From Streptomyces silvae (GTDB taxonomy: Bacteria > Actinomycetota > Actinomycetes > Streptomycetales > Streptomycetaceae): a DNA stretch of 33,254 nt. Both the position numbers and the translations under genes were made by a program. Under the pieces are notes generated by a model. That model saw only the letters and a list, made by a program, of their open reading frames with translations, was not told the origin of the DNA and made no database searches. Every line of letters begins with the position of its first letter. Positions within the stretch are counted from its first letter, which is position 1. Below are positions 24,124 to 32,550 of this stretch, in pieces. The stretch lies in assembly GCF_016745505.1 (NCBI RefSeq), contig NZ_JAERUC010000183.1, positions 1-33,254 of the forward strand. The letters run 5' to 3'.

Positions 24124-25452
24124 ATGAATCAGCCGACCGTCACCCACTTCGCCGTCTATCCCGTCGCGGGACGGGACAGCATGGAGCTGAACCTCTCCGG
24201 CGCCCACGGCCCGTTCTTCACGCGCAACATCGTCGTGCTCACGGACTCCGAAGGCCGTACGGGACTGGGGGAAGTGCCCGGCGGCGAGAAGATCACCCGG
24301 ACCCTGCGCGACGCAGAGCCGCTGGTCGTCGGCGCGAAGCTGGGCGACTACAAGCGGGTGCTGCGCGAGATCGGGAGCCGGTTCGCGGGCCGGGACACCG
24401 GCGGACGCGGTGCGCAGACCTTCGACCTGCGGACCACCGTGCACGCGGTCACCGCCGTCGAGTCGGCGCTGCTCGACCTGCTGGGCCGGCACCTCGGCGT
24501 GCCGGTGGCGGCGCTGCTCGGTGACGGCCGGCAGCGGGATTCCGTACGGGTGCTGGGCTACCTCTTCTACGTCGGCGACCCCGACCGCACCGACCTGGAG
24601 TACGTCCGCGATCCGGGCGCCGACGTCGACTGGTACCGCGTCCGCCACGAGGAGGCGCTCACCCCCGAGGCGATCGTCCGCCAGGCCGAGGCGGCCCACG
24701 AGCTGTACGGCTTCCGGGACTTCAAGCTCAAGGGCGGGGTCCTCGCGGGCGCGGAGGAGGTCCGGGCCGTCCGCGCCCTCAAGGACCGCTTCCCCGAAGC
24801 GCGGATCACCCTGGACCCGAACGGCGCCTGGTCCCTGCGCGAGGCGGTCGAGCTGTGCTCCCCGCTGGTGGACACCCTCGCGTACGCCGAGGATCCCTGT
24901 GGGGCGGAGGACGGCTACTCGGGGCGGGAGGTCCTCGCCGAGTTCCGCCGGGCCACCGGCCTTCCGACCGCGACCAACATGATCGCCACCGACTGGCGCC
25001 AGCTGACCCACGCCCTGGCCCTCCAGTCGGTGTCCATCCCGCTGGCCGACCCGCACTTCTGGACCATGCAGGGCTCCGTGCGCGTGGCCCAGCTCTGCAA
25101 CGCCATGGGTCTGACCTGGGGATGCCACTCCAACAACCACTTCGACATCTCACTGGCCATGATCACGCACTGCGGTGCCGCCGCCCCGGGGGAGTACAAC
25201 GCCCTGGACACACACTGGATCTGGCAGGAGGGCCTGGAGCGGCTCACCGTCGAACCGCCGCGCATCGAGGGCGGTGAGATCGCCGTCCCCGACGCCCCCG
25301 GCCTGGGCGTCGAGCTCGACATGGACCGTCTCCTCGCGGCCCACGAGCTCTACCGCAAGGAGGCGTTGGGGGCGCGGGACGACGCCCGGGCCATGCAGTA
25401 CCTCGTGCCCGGCTGGACGTTCGACACCAAACGGCCCTGCCTGGTGCGGTAG
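24124..25452 (+). CDS. gudD: Glucarate dehydratase (enolase superfamily)
   Basis: A 442-residue enzyme, close to the 446 of E. coli GudD, expected to dehydrate D-glucarate to 5-keto-4-deoxyglucarate in the cytoplasm. The catalytic lysine motif is FKLKGG (Lys201, Lys203). Metal ligands include Asp231 in LDPNGAW, a Glu in the EDPCG stretch and Asn285 in ATNMIATDW. CHSNNHFDISL holds the catalytic His339. The N-terminal capping loop MELNLSGAHGPFFTRN matches the family. The start at 24124 has AAGGAA upstream. No glucarate transporter or downstream aldolase is adjacent, so it acts with genes elsewhere; the pectin-degrading genes nearby would supply related uronic and aldaric acids. Confidence 0.93.
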   Translation: MNQPTVTHFAVYPVAGRDSMELNLSGAHGPFFTRNIVVLTDSEGRTGLGEVPGGEKITRTLRDAEPLVVGAKLGDYKRVLREIGSRFAGRDTGGRGAQTFDLRTTVHAVTAVESALLDLLGRHLGVPVAALLGDGRQRDSVRVLGYLFYVGDPDRTDLEYVRDPGADVDWYRVRHEEALTPEAIVRQAEAAHELYGFRDFKLKGGVLAGAEEVRAVRALKDRFPEARITLDPNGAWSLREAVELCSPLVDTLAYAEDPCGAEDGYSGREVLAEFRRATGLPTATNMIATDWRQLTHALALQSVSIPLADPHFWTMQGSVRVAQLCNAMGLTWGCHSNNHFDISLAMITHCGAAAPGEYNALDTHWIWQEGLERLTVEPPRIEGGEIAVPDAPGLGVELDMDRLLAAHELYRKEALGARDDARAMQYLVPGWTFDTKRPCLVR

Positions 25453-25477
25453 CCCCTGACCGTGAAAAGACGCCCCG

Positions 25478-26353
25478 TCAGGATGCTTGTTCCGCCGCCG
25501 CCATGAGCTCAGTCGTCCACCGGCGCACGGCCTTTGTGACCTCGGGGGTGACGAACGCCAGGAGCGTGTCGTCCACCGTCCCGTCGGGCCCCACGACCAG
25601 ACCGGTGCGCCCGTCCAGCGCCGGGTCGAGGGCGGCGATCAGGGGGCCCGTCGCGGCGGCGGCGACGGGAGCCGACACACCCTTCTGGATCTGCTCCCAG
25701 AAGGGCCGCATGGCCGGCGGCAGGATGTCGAGGGTCATCAGCGCCGCGTTGCCCGTCGCGGCGGCCCCGGGGTCGGCGGCGATCACCGAGATGCCTCTGG
25801 GCGCGAGACGCCCGGCGAGCTCCACCGAGTGCGCGAGATGGGCCAGCTTGGCCCGTCCCGTCGCGGGCAGGCCGTAGTGGGGGCCCGGCGGTTCGGCGTC
25901 CTCGAACACGGCCTGGGCGGCGGTGATGGCGGACGACGTGACGTTCACGACGCGGCTCGGGGCCGCTGCGGCGAGCGCGTCGAGCAGCGTCTCGGTGAGG
26001 ACGTACGGAGACAGGTGGTTGAGGGCGATGCTCCCCTCGATGCCCTCTGGGCTCACCCACCGCTCGGTCCACATGCCGCCCACGTTGTTCACCAGCAGGT
26101 TCAGCGCACCTTCGGCGGCGAGGTGCTCTCCCAGCCGCCTGGTCGCGGCCAGGGACGACAGATCCGCGCGGACGAAACGGCCGGCGGGCCGCCCGGCGGC
26201 CTCGTCGACGCGGGCCACCGCAGCCTCCCCCCGTGCCGGGTCGCGTGCGACGAGCGTGACGTCCCATCCCCGGCGCGCCAGGCCGAGCGCCGTCTCCAGA
26301 CCTATGCCGCCGGTACCGGCCGTCACCACTGCCCTCGGGGCGTGCTCAGTCAT
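25478..26353 (-). CDS. Short-chain dehydrogenase/reductase, atypical active site
   Basis: A 291-residue classical-type SDR resembling retinol-dehydrogenase-like actinobacterial proteins. The nucleotide motif reads VVTAGTGGIGLE (residues 10-20), then LLVNNVGG (87-93), IALNHL with Asn, and VVNVTSSAI with the catalytic Ser. At the active-site YxxxK position the sequence is GLPATGRAKLAHL: Lys169 is present but Thr165 stands where the Tyr should be, and Tyr160 is displaced by five residues. The enzyme may be inactive or use another residue. Divergent from a LysR gene that may control it. A short stem CCTGAC/GTCAGG at its 3' end is shared with the convergent glucarate dehydratase gene. Confidence 0.85.
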   Translation of the reverse strand: MTEHAPRAVVTAGTGGIGLETALGLARRGWDVTLVARDPARGEAAVARVDEAAGRPAGRFVRADLSSLAATRRLGEHLAAEGALNLLVNNVGGMWTERWVSPEGIEGSIALNHLSPYVLTETLLDALAAAAPSRVVNVTSSAITAAQAVFEDAEPPGPHYGLPATGRAKLAHLAHSVELAGRLAPRGISVIAADPGAAATGNAALMTLDILPPAMRPFWEQIQKGVSAPVAAAATGPLIAALDPALDGRTGLVVGPDGTVDDTLLAFVTPEVTKAVRRWTTELMAAAEQAS

Positions 26354-26499
26354 CCCGTACTCCCATGTCGGTGCCTCGTCCGTGGGCGGTCGCCCTCCGT
26401 CCGTGGACCCAGCAGACAGCGCCGAAGTCGATCATGGAAGTTCCGATCCGGCATGGCCCAATGCCCCACCGGCATGCCCACAGGTGGGAGAATGTCCGC

Positions 26500-27426
26500 A
26501 TGGGTGATGTGGAGATCCGGCAGGTCCACTACTTCATCGCCGTGGCGGAGGAGGGCAATTTCACCCGCGCCGCGCAACGGCTGGCGATGACACAGCCCGC
26601 ACTCTCCCGGGCGGTCCTGGCCCTGGAGAGAACCCTCGGCGCCACGCTGCTGCTGCGCACCCCGAAGGGCGTCACGCTCACCGCCGCAGGTCACGCGATG
26701 CTCGAGGAGGGCAGGACCCTGCTGGCCCAGGCGGGAAACGTGACGTCGCGGGTACGCCGGGCCGCCGAGCAGCACGCCTCGGTGACGGTGACCGGCCCCG
26801 GGTGCGACGCCGCGCTGCTGGACCGGATGATCCGGTCGTACAACGAGGCCGGCCCGCAGCATCCGGCCCGGATGGCCGTCGGCACGATCGACGACCAGCT
26901 CGGCCGGCTCCGGTCGGGGCAGGCCGACATCGCCCTGTGGCGCGGGCCCGTACGGGACCACGGACTGAACGGCGTGGTGCTGCGCCGCGAGAGCATCCGC
27001 GTCCTGATGAGCGCCGGGCACCGGCTGGCCGGCCGGGAGACCTTGAGGATCGCCGACCTCGCCGGTGAGCCGCTGCTCGGCTGGGTGGGCCCGGGAGCCC
27101 AGCTCGACGACCCCGGTCTCTGGCCGGACGGACTGCCGGGCACACCGGGCCCCCAGGTGAGCGACGGCCTGCAGATGCTGGCGGTCGTCCGGCTCGGGCA
27201 GGCGGTCGCACTCGCCGCCCAGCTGCCGGACGGCGGCCGCGCACCCGAGGGGACCGTCAGCCTCCGCCTGGAGGACGGGCCGCTGGTGCCCCTGCGGCTC
27301 GTCTGGCCGAAGGAGCGGGCGACGCCGGGCATCCGGCGCTTCGTCAGGCACGCCGCCGCGTCGTTCCGGCTGCCGGGACAGACCGCCGCGGCTCAGCCTG
27401 CCCGGTCCGCGATCCGGGCCGGCTGA
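26500..27426 (+). CDS. LysR-family transcriptional regulator
   Basis: A 308-residue LysR protein. MGDVEIRQVHYFIAVAEEGNFTRAAQRLAMTQPALSRAVLALERTLGA is the winged helix (residues 1-60), and KGVTLTAAGHAML starts the linker. The effector domain is recognisable up to the LVWPKERATPGIRRFV end. The ATG at 26500 has GGGAG 9 nt upstream. It is divergent from the SDR gene across 146 bp that contain repeated CCGGCATG words, a plausible binding zone. The usual arrangement is that such a regulator activates or represses the divergent SDR in response to an unknown compound. Confidence 0.9.
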   Translation: MGDVEIRQVHYFIAVAEEGNFTRAAQRLAMTQPALSRAVLALERTLGATLLLRTPKGVTLTAAGHAMLEEGRTLLAQAGNVTSRVRRAAEQHASVTVTGPGCDAALLDRMIRSYNEAGPQHPARMAVGTIDDQLGRLRSGQADIALWRGPVRDHGLNGVVLRRESIRVLMSAGHRLAGRETLRIADLAGEPLLGWVGPGAQLDDPGLWPDGLPGTPGPQVSDGLQMLAVVRLGQAVALAAQLPDGGRAPEGTVSLRLEDGPLVPLRLVWPKERATPGIRRFVRHAAASFRLPGQTAAAQPARSAIRAG

Positions 27427-27451
27427 CCCGTCCGGGGCCGACCCTCCCGGA

Positions 27452-28252
27452 TCACCGCGGCCGGCGGTTCGTCCGTACGCTCCACCGGCCTTCGAAGCGG
27501 CTGAGGTGGACCGGGTGGTCGAAGCACTTGCTGACCTGATCGCTGGTCAGCACCTCGTCGGCGGGCCCCGATGCCAGGCACCGACCGTCCCGCAGCAGCA
27601 TCACATGGGTCGTGCCCGGAGGCAGCTCCTCCAGGTGGTGCGTGACCAGCACCGACGCCAGCTCCGGCGAGCTCTGCTGAAGGGTGTCGAGCCGCTCGAT
27701 CAGCTGCTCACGGCCCGCGACGTCCAGACCCGTCGCCGGTTCGTCCAGGAGCAGCAGCCGCGGTTGGGGCATCAGTGCCCGGGCGATCAGGGCGCGTCCC
27801 CGCTCGCCCTGCGACAGGGTCGGCCACCGCGCCTCGCGCCGCCCGGCGAGGCCCAGCAGACCGGTGAGGCTGTCGGCCAGTTCCAGCTGCTCGGCCGTGG
27901 GCCTCCAGCGCGGCAGGGGCTCGATGCTGTTGGTCAGGCCCGTCAGGACGACGTCCCTGACCCTCAGGGGTGTGCGCAGCGCGTGGCGCGGGTCGACATG
28001 GCCGACGTACGTACGCAGTTGGCGGAGGTCGACCCGCCCCAGCTCGTGGCCCAGGACCTCGACCGTGCCCCGGGTGGGGTGCGTGAGGGCCCCGAGGAGG
28101 CCGAGCAGCGTGCTCTTGCCGGCGCCGTTGGCACCGAGCAGGGCCCAGTGTTCGCCGGCCCGCGCGGTCAGCGACACCTCGCTCAGGATGTGGTTCCCGT
28201 CGCGTACGAGGTCCACGTCGCGGACACGGAGGACGGGAGGTGTGGCGGTCAT
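27452..28252 (-). CDS. ABC transporter-type ATP-binding protein
   Basis: A 266-residue nucleotide-binding domain: LLGANGAGKST (Walker A), LSQGERGRALIARAL (signature), RLLLLDEPATGLD (Walker B and D-loop) and LVTHHLEELP (H-loop). It resembles the ModF/YlmA-type single ATPases; no membrane partner is encoded nearby. Its ATG overlaps the leuA stop (ATGA), so it is translationally coupled to leuA and cotranscribed. The role in leucine metabolism, if any, is unknown, and the frameshift in leuA should lower its expression. Confidence 0.9.
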   Translation of the reverse strand: MTATPPVLRVRDVDLVRDGNHILSEVSLTARAGEHWALLGANGAGKSTLLGLLGALTHPTRGTVEVLGHELGRVDLRQLRTYVGHVDPRHALRTPLRVRDVVLTGLTNSIEPLPRWRPTAEQLELADSLTGLLGLAGRREARWPTLSQGERGRALIARALMPQPRLLLLDEPATGLDVAGREQLIERLDTLQQSSPELASVLVTHHLEELPPGTTHVMLLRDGRCLASGPADEVLTSDQVSKCFDHPVHLSRFEGRWSVRTNRRPR

Positions 28253-30065
28253 CGGGTCTGTGCTCCAGTGCGGTTGACGGCGGCCATGACCGCCTGGACG
28301 GATGCGGCCAGGACCGAGGTGTCCCGGCCGGCGCCCCAGCGGGTGACCCCGTCCACGCGGCACTCGGCGTACGCGACGGCGGGGCTGCCCGGCCCGGTGG
28401 CGGTGGAATGCTGGGTGCAGCCCAGGACTTCGACCGGGACCCCGGCCGAACGCAGGGCGTCCGCCAGGGCGGCCTGCGGGCTGTTGCCGGTGCCCCGGCA
28501 CGTGCGGACCCGCCCGCCGGTGCGCAGCTCACAGACGAACTCGTGCTCGCCGGGCCCGGTTTCCGAGGCCGTCCAGGAATCCAGCGTGAGCGTGCCGTCG
28601 TGGGCGGGGGTGAGGTAGGTGGTGCGGAAGAGCTCCCACAGCTCCTTGTGCGAGAGCTCGCGCCCGGTGCCGTCCGTGACGTACTGCACCGTCCGTGAGA
28701 AGTCCGGGCGCATCGCGCGCGGCAGGTCCAGTCCGTGGTGGGTGCGGAGCAGGTGGGCGATTCCCCCCTTCCCCGACTGGGAGTTGATGCGGATGACCTC
28801 TTCGTACGTACGGCCGATGTCGCCCGGGTCGATGGGCAGGTACGGCACCTCCCACGGCGCGTCCCCGGGGCTCACGCCGGACGCGGCGGCCCGCTCGGTG
28901 TGCAGGGCCATGCCCTTGGCGATGGCGTCCTGGTGGGTCCCGGAGAACGCGGTGTGCACGAGGTCGCCGCCGTAGGGGTGCCGGGGGTGGACCGGCAGCC
29001 GGTTGCAGTGCTCCACCACGTCACGGACGGCGTCGATGTCCGAGAAGTCGACCATCGGGTCGACGCCCTGCGCGTACAGGTTGAGGGCCAGCGTCACCAG
29101 GTCGACGTTGCCCGTGCGCTCGCCGTTGCCGAACAGGCAGCCCTCCACCCGCTGGGCTCCCGCCAGTACGGCGAGTTCGGCGCAGGCGACGCCCGTGCCC
29201 GGTCGTTGTGAGGGTGCACGGAGAGGATCACGGAGTCGCGTCGGGCCAGATGCCGGTGCATGTACTCGATCTGGTCGGCGTACACATCGGGCGTCGCGAT
29301 CTCCACCGTGGCGGGCAGATTGTGGATCACCGGCCGGTCCGGGCTCGCCTCCCACAGCTCGGTGAGGCCGTCGCAGATCTCCAGGACGAAGTCCGGTTCG
29401 GTGAGGTTGAAGACCTCGGGGGAGAACTCGAACCGGATGTCCGCACCCGGACGTTCCCCGGCACGCCGCATCAGATGCGTGGCGGCCTCCCTGATCAGCG
29501 TGTGGACCTCGGCACGGGAGCGCCCCAGGACGACGTCCCGCCACACGGGCGCGGTGGCGGTGTAGAGGTGGATCAGGGTGCGGGGGAGTCCGTCGACGGA
29601 GTCGACGGTCCGGTCGATCAGGTCCGTGCGGGCGGGGGTGAACACGGAGATCGTCACGTCGTCGGGGACCGCGCCGCTCTCGGCGAGGTGACGTACGAAG
29701 TCGAAGTCGGTACGGCTGGCGGACGGGTAGCCGACCTCGATCTCCTTGAAGCCCATGGCGACCAGCAGGTCGAAGAAGCGGCGCTTGCGCGCGGTGTCCA
29801 TGGGCTCGGCCAGCGCCTGGTTGCCGTCCCGCAGGTCGACGGGGACCCACAGCGGAGCCCGCTCCACCCGGCGTCCGGGCCAGGTGCGGTCCGCCAGGGG
29901 CAGCGCCACCCGGTCGTGGGCGGGGCGGTAGCGGTGGTGGGGCATCGAACTCGGGCGCTGGGGGTTCCAGGCCGGGGCGTCCGCCGGGAGTTCACCGGAC
30001 GGCGTACGCAGAGTGGGGAACGCCGTGGTCCCGGAGGGGGCCGGCGGGACGAAGGAGGAGGTCAT
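28249..30065 (-). pseudogene. leuA: leuA, 2-isopropylmalate synthase, frameshifted
   Basis: First enzyme of leucine synthesis: 2-oxoisovalerate plus acetyl-CoA to 2-isopropylmalate. The two halves lie in different frames. The N-terminal half (start 30065, MTSSFVPPAPS) carries WVPVDLRDGNQALAEPMD, the catalytic metal motif, and reads to SVHPHNDRARAS. The second frame continues ACAELAVLAGAQRVEGCLFGNGERTGNVD, then the linker and the regulatory C-terminal domain to 28249. One G is missing in the run at 29198-29200: GGGCACG should be GGGGCACG to restore HNDRGTGVACAE. All other landmarks are intact and there is no other decay, so this is either a very recent mutation or a sequencing indel. A leucine leader peptide and attenuator-like structure precede it. 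Confidence 0.88.
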
Positions 30066-30096
30066 GCGGGAGAACTGCTTTCTTCGGCCGTGGAGC

Positions 30097-30159
30097 GACC
30101 GGCACAGCCCGACACCCGCTGCGGGGGGCCGGTCGGTCGTGTGTCAGGCCCCGCAGCGG
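30097..30159 (-). promoter_or_regulatory. Attenuator-like alternative hairpins ahead of leuA
   Basis: CCGCTGCGGGG (30116-30126) pairs perfectly with CCCCGCAGCGG (30149-30159), the latter inside the end of the leader ORF. A second stem pairs GACCGGC (30097-30103) with GCCGGTC (30128-30134). The two stems interleave, so both cannot form as simple nested hairpins. This is the expected layout for ribosome-controlled attenuation: ribosome stalling on the Leu codons would change which stem forms. The pairing was made by eye; no folding was run. Confidence 0.55.
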
Positions 30160-30191
30160 CGGACGAGAAGAAGGAGCCCGTTCAGCGGCAT
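30144..30191 (-). CDS. leuL: leuA leader peptide
   Basis: Fifteen codons, MPLNGLLLLVRRCGA and a stop, with five Leu codons, four of them consecutive (CTC CTT CTT CTC). CTT is rare in Streptomyces, which should strengthen stalling. The predicted transcription start (about 30192) is one base before its ATG, so the leader would be translated from a leaderless mRNA. The stop is 78 bp before the leuA ATG. Leucine leader peptides ahead of leuA are known in actinobacteria. The longer frame reading into this ORF from further upstream is antisense of the GntR gene. Confidence 0.7.
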   Translation of the reverse strand: MPLNGLLLLVRRCGA

Positions 30192-30198
30192 GCCGGGT

Positions 30199-30235
30199 AC
30201 AGTAGCCCCGAACCAACTCCTCAGACAACCTGAGG
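30199..30235. promoter_or_regulatory. leuA promoter overlapped by a GntR-type palindrome
   Basis: Minus strand: -35 TTGTCT (complement of 30223-30228), 18-bp spacer, -10 TACTGT (complement of 30199-30204). CCTCAG-ACAAC-CTGAGG at 30219-30235 is a perfect 6-5-6 inverted repeat covering the -35 box. It also lies 35-50 bp before the divergent GntR start, so this GntR protein likely binds it. Confidence 0.6.
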
Positions 30236-30269
30236 GGTGCCTCGCGAAGCGACTCGGGAAGTGACGCGT

Positions 30270-30959
30270 ATGCCGCTGGGACCCCTGAGACCCTCGCCCC
30301 TGGTCGAGCAGGCCACCGAGCATCTGCGCGAGCAGATCACCGGAGGCTCCTGGCCGGTGGGGACGAAGCTCCCCGGCGAGACGACGCTGGCCGCGTCCCT
30401 CGGCGTCGGGCGCTCCACGGTCCGCGAGGCCCTGCGCGCGCTCGCCGGGGCGGGGCTGGTGCAGGCACGGCAGGGGGCGGGCGTCTTCGTCATCGCGGCC
30501 GAGCCCGAGGAGGACTGGGCGACACGGCTGCGCCGCGCCGCCGTCACCGACGTCTACGAGGTCCGCATCAGCATCGAGGTCGAGGCCGCGCGGCTGGCCG
30601 CGCGGCGCCGTACGGACGAGGACCTCGCCGCCCTCACCGCCGCCCTGGCCGGACGCCGCGCCGCCGCCGACGGGGGCGACGCCGCGTTCGTCGACGCGGA
30701 CATCGCCCTGCACACCGCCGTGGTCGCGGCGGCCCACAACCCCGTACTCTCGGCCCTGTTCACCGAGTTCGTCCCCACGCTGCGCAAGGGGCTGATCGAC
30801 ATGCTCGAACTGCTCGGGCTGCGCTCCGGGGACCCGAACCACGGCGACGAGAGCCATGCGGCCCTGGTGGACGCGGTCGCGCGGGGAGACGCCGACGCTG
30901 CCGCCCACACGCTCCGCGAGGAACTGGAACAGACACTCACCCGGCTCACGTCGCTGTAG
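30270..30959 (+). CDS. GntR-family transcriptional regulator, FadR subfamily
   Basis: A 229-residue repressor. LVEQATEHLREQITGGSWPVGTKLPGETTLAASLGVGRSTVREALRALAGAGLV is the GntR winged helix (residues 10-65). The C-terminal all-helical FCD domain contains VDADIALHTAVVAAAHNPVLSAL and GDESHAALVDAVARGDADAAAHTL, whose His and Asp residues usually bind a metal or ligand. The ATG at 30270 with CGGGAAG upstream is preferred; an in-frame GTG at 30237 would overlap the palindrome. It is divergent from leuA, and the CCTCAG palindrome between them is the likely site of autoregulation and leuA control. Ligand unknown. The Nudix gene follows 32 bp later. Confidence 0.92.
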   Translation: MPLGPLRPSPLVEQATEHLREQITGGSWPVGTKLPGETTLAASLGVGRSTVREALRALAGAGLVQARQGAGVFVIAAEPEEDWATRLRRAAVTDVYEVRISIEVEAARLAARRRTDEDLAALTAALAGRRAAADGGDAAFVDADIALHTAVVAAAHNPVLSALFTEFVPTLRKGLIDMLELLGLRSGDPNHGDESHAALVDAVARGDADAAAHTLREELEQTLTRLTSL

Positions 30960-30991
30960 CGGCCGGTCGCCGGGGCCAGGAGGGGACGACG

Positions 30992-31420
30992 ATGGACGGG
31001 CCGAGGATCCGTGTCGCCGCGTATGTGATCCGCCGCCGCGCGGTGCCGGAACTCCTGGTGTTCGACCATGTGGGCATGGCCGACGCCGGAACGCAGGTCC
31101 CCGCCGGGGGAGTCGAGCCGGGCGAGGAGATGTCGTACGCCGTCCTGCGGGAGGTCGCCGAGGAGACCGGCCTGCCGGACGCCACCGTGCTGCGGGAGGT
31201 CGCCGTGGACGAGCGGCCGCATCCGGAGACGCGCCGGCCGCGCAGGACCACCTTCTTCCTGCTGCGGGCCCCGGAGGACACCCCCGACGCGTGGCTTCAC
31301 CGGGTGCGGGGTGACGGCGCCGATGCCGGCCTCACCTTCGCCTGCCGGTTCGAGCCCCTTCCGCTGCGCCGGCCGCTGGCCGACGGGCAGGACGCCTGGC
31401 TGGGGCAGGCCGGGATCTGA
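30992..31420 (+). CDS. Nudix hydrolase
   Basis: A 142-residue soluble enzyme. The Nudix box GX5EX7REUXEEXGU is complete at residues 39-61, from GGVEPGEE to REVAEETGL, with the metal-binding Glu pair. RVAAYVIRRR begins the fold. Family members hydrolyse nucleoside diphosphates linked to another group, but the substrate is not readable from the sequence. It is 32 bp downstream of the GntR gene with GGAGG before the ATG, so the two are likely cotranscribed. After it, 31421-31490 shows no gene. Confidence 0.9.
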   Translation: MDGPRIRVAAYVIRRRAVPELLVFDHVGMADAGTQVPAGGVEPGEEMSYAVLREVAEETGLPDATVLREVAVDERPHPETRRPRRTTFFLLRAPEDTPDAWLHRVRGDGADAGLTFACRFEPLPLRRPLADGQDAWLGQAGI

Positions 31421-31490
31421 GGACCCCGCACCCGGGCCCGCGTCCCTGCGCGCGGACCCCACCGGTACCCGTGCCCCGACCCCGTACCCG

Positions 31491-32462
31491 TCAGTGCCCG
31501 TGGCCCCCGTCCTCGTGACCGCCCGGGGTGCTCTCCTCGTGTCCGTCCGGCGGTGTCGTGGGCGCGGGCGTGTCCGTCGCCGTTCCGGACGGGACGGTGA
31601 AGGCCACCGTGCGGACGACGCCGTCATGCTTGAAGTCCAGGAACAGCCGGTACGAGGCGGAGCTCGGAGCCGTCGCGGTGAACGACACCTCCGGGCCCGG
31701 CTCGGTGGAACCGTCGCCGGGTGCCCCGTCCGGGTGCACGTGCAGATAGGCGAGGTCGCCGGCGCGCAGGGCGACGAGGTGTCCGTACGCCCCGAGATAG
31801 GGCTGCAGATCGGTGACCGGGCGGCCGTCCTTCCGCACGGTGAACGTGAGCCGCTCCGGCACGCCGGGCCGCAGCGTGCCGTTCAAGGAGACCGTGTACC
31901 CGTCGGCCTCGGCCGTCCGGGCGGGCTTCGGGAGCTCCGCCGGCTTGTACGGCCCGGAGACGGCCAGATCGGCGCCCAGTGTGAGGTCCGGCGCGTTCTT
32001 GCCGGCGGGCGTGAAGTCGGCGAAGACCCGGTAGTCGCCCGCGGCGGGCAGCTCGACAGGGGTGCTCCACGTGCCGTCCGCCGCCCGGGTCGGATGCAGA
32101 TGGCGGTAGGTGGCCAGATCGCGTGAGGCGAGGATCAGATGCAGCTCCTTGTCGTGCTCGCGCTGGAAGTCGGTGACCGGCCTGCCCGCCCGGTCGAGGA
32201 CGGCGAAGCGCAGCTCGCTCCGCTCCTCCGCCTCCACGCGCGGAGTCTTCAGGTCGAGGGTGTAGCCGCCCTCGGAGATCTGGAGGCCCCCGGCCGGGGA
32301 GCCGGTGCCGCCGTCCTCGGCGTGCGGTGCGGAGCTCTCCGTATGGTCCGGGCGCTCGGCGGTGCCGGTTCCGGGGTCGACGGCGGCCCCGATGCCGTAG
32401 GCGGCACCGAAGGACGCCGCGAGTGCGGCGGTGAACGCGGTGATCTTCGCGGCGGGGTTCAT
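31491..32462 (-). CDS. Secreted His-rich protein of the copper locus
   Basis: A 323-residue exported or membrane-anchored protein. MNPAAKITAFTAALAASFGAAYGIGAAV is a signal peptide or N-terminal anchor; a Ser/Glu/His-rich spacer follows, then two Ig-like beta-rich repeats with the parallel motifs RPVTDFQREHDKELHLILAS and RPVTDLQPYLGAYGHLVALR, each continuing to a His pair (YRHLHP, YLHVHP). The C-terminus ends GHEESTPGGHEDGGHGH, an obvious metal-binding tail. It is divergent from the copper ATPase across CsoR-like boxes, so it is probably copper-induced and may bind or sequester copper outside the membrane. AGGAG precedes the ATG at 32462. Function inferred from context. Confidence 0.82.
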   Translation of the reverse strand: MNPAAKITAFTAALAASFGAAYGIGAAVDPGTGTAERPDHTESSAPHAEDGGTGSPAGGLQISEGGYTLDLKTPRVEAEERSELRFAVLDRAGRPVTDFQREHDKELHLILASRDLATYRHLHPTRAADGTWSTPVELPAAGDYRVFADFTPAGKNAPDLTLGADLAVSGPYKPAELPKPARTAEADGYTVSLNGTLRPGVPERLTFTVRKDGRPVTDLQPYLGAYGHLVALRAGDLAYLHVHPDGAPGDGSTEPGPEVSFTATAPSSASYRLFLDFKHDGVVRTVAFTVPSGTATDTPAPTTPPDGHEESTPGGHEDGGHGH

Positions 32463-32550
32463 GACTGCTCCTGTTGCTTCCTGAGCGGAGCGCTTCCCGG
32501 GAGGAGCGCTTCCTGAGCGGAGGCTCGCGACGGTCCGATGCCTCCAACCT

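Noticed and set aside
30064..30264. Small plus-strand ORF with a strong AAGGAGGAGG before its ATG
   Set aside because: The apparent ribosome site is the complement of the leuA start codons (Ser-Ser), and the ORF runs antisense through the leucine leader into the GntR start.
30237..30269. GTG start for the GntR gene
   Set aside because: It directly follows the palindrome and has no ribosome site; the ATG at 30270 has CGGGAAG.
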